The position numbers and the translations under genes are program-made. Source: CAVSUR01 sp052143655 (GTDB lineage Bacteria; Actinomycetota; Actinomycetes; Streptosporangiales; Streptosporangiaceae). Taken from it: a stretch of DNA of 19,156 nt. Where the stretch lies: NCBI GenBank assembly GCA_052143655.1, contig JBKQSL010000193.1, positions 1 to 19,156 of the forward strand, read 5' to 3'. The notes beneath the pieces were generated by a model, which was not told where the DNA came from, searched no databases, and saw only the letters and a program-made list of their open reading frames with translations. This document shows, in pieces, positions 19,071 through 19,156 of the stretch (the stretch's first letter is position 1; each line of letters starts with the position of its first letter).

Positions 19071-19156
19071 TGCGGGTTACCTCCGGTTGCGGTGAGCGCG
19101 GCCAGGTGCGCGCGTACCTCGGTGGCCTTCGCCTGGCCGACTCCCAGCTCGGCCCG
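19067..19156 (-). CDS. C-terminal end of a gene cut by the window edge
   Basis: Twenty-nine residues are visible, including RAELGVGQAKATEVRAHLAA, then TGGNPQ and TGA overlapping the next ATG. The visible part looks like a helix-turn-helix or helical tail with good codon bias. The family cannot be identified from this fragment. By position it is part of the same leftward transfer operon. Confidence 0.6.
   Translation of the reverse strand, partial: RAELGVGQAKATEVRAHLAALTATGGNPQ

Noticed and set aside
1..19156. CRISPR arrays, rRNA genes or insertion-sequence transposases
   Set aside because: No regularly spaced repeats, rRNA-like sequence or transposase motif was seen on either strand.

Overview
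The window is high-GC DNA with GTG and TTG starts, 4-base stop/start overlaps and strong third-position G/C bias, so it comes from an actinobacterium. The genus cannot be told from this sequence. Nearly all of it looks like an actinomycete integrative and conjugative element (AICE) with a Prim-Pol type replication module. The element's right end lies beyond the window.

Layout. 2-535 is the 3' part of a TetR regulator gene. 871-900 is the T-arm and 3' acceptor strand of a tRNA, most like tRNA-Leu, and is probably the attachment-site core. Next come the leftward pair XRE regulator and tyrosine integrase (2683 to 981). A rightward replication module follows: excisionase-like HTH, a TopoVI-A/Spo11-like Toprim protein ('Mini-A' type), primase-polymerase, P-loop ATPase and small genes (2815-8573). 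A leftward operon (10359 to 8600) encodes a RepA-like RecA-fold ATPase and small partners. After a roughly 525-base regulatory gap come rightward genes for a P27-like small terminase subunit, a 78-aa protein, an M41 (FtsH-type) peptidase domain without an ATPase, and a zinc-ribbon protein (10991-13247). A stretch of small cargo-like genes follows (13255-14342). Two leftward clusters finish the window: RHH-like protein plus lipoprotein (15319 to 14493), and the transfer cluster (19156 to 15407) with an FtsK/TraB-type DNA translocase, small membrane proteins and zinc-finger proteins.

How the parts fit. Integrase and the small HTH protein would excise and integrate the element, with the XRE protein as the likely switch. 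Prim-Pol and its ATPase would replicate the excised circle. TraB would move double-stranded DNA between hyphae, probably by recognising the 8-bp CGGTAGCG repeats just downstream of its gene.

The points most worth a second look are: a leader with nested helices and an apparent Shine-Dalgarno-sequestering switch before the M41-like gene (11598-11823); the candidate transfer locus of CGGTAGCG repeats (16520-16718); a 14-bp palindrome placed twice, in different codon phase, inside the Mini-A gene; a single base (15791) that seems to have removed one gene's stop and the next gene's start together; and a hidden 41-codon gene (9562-9687) at an anomalous gene junction.
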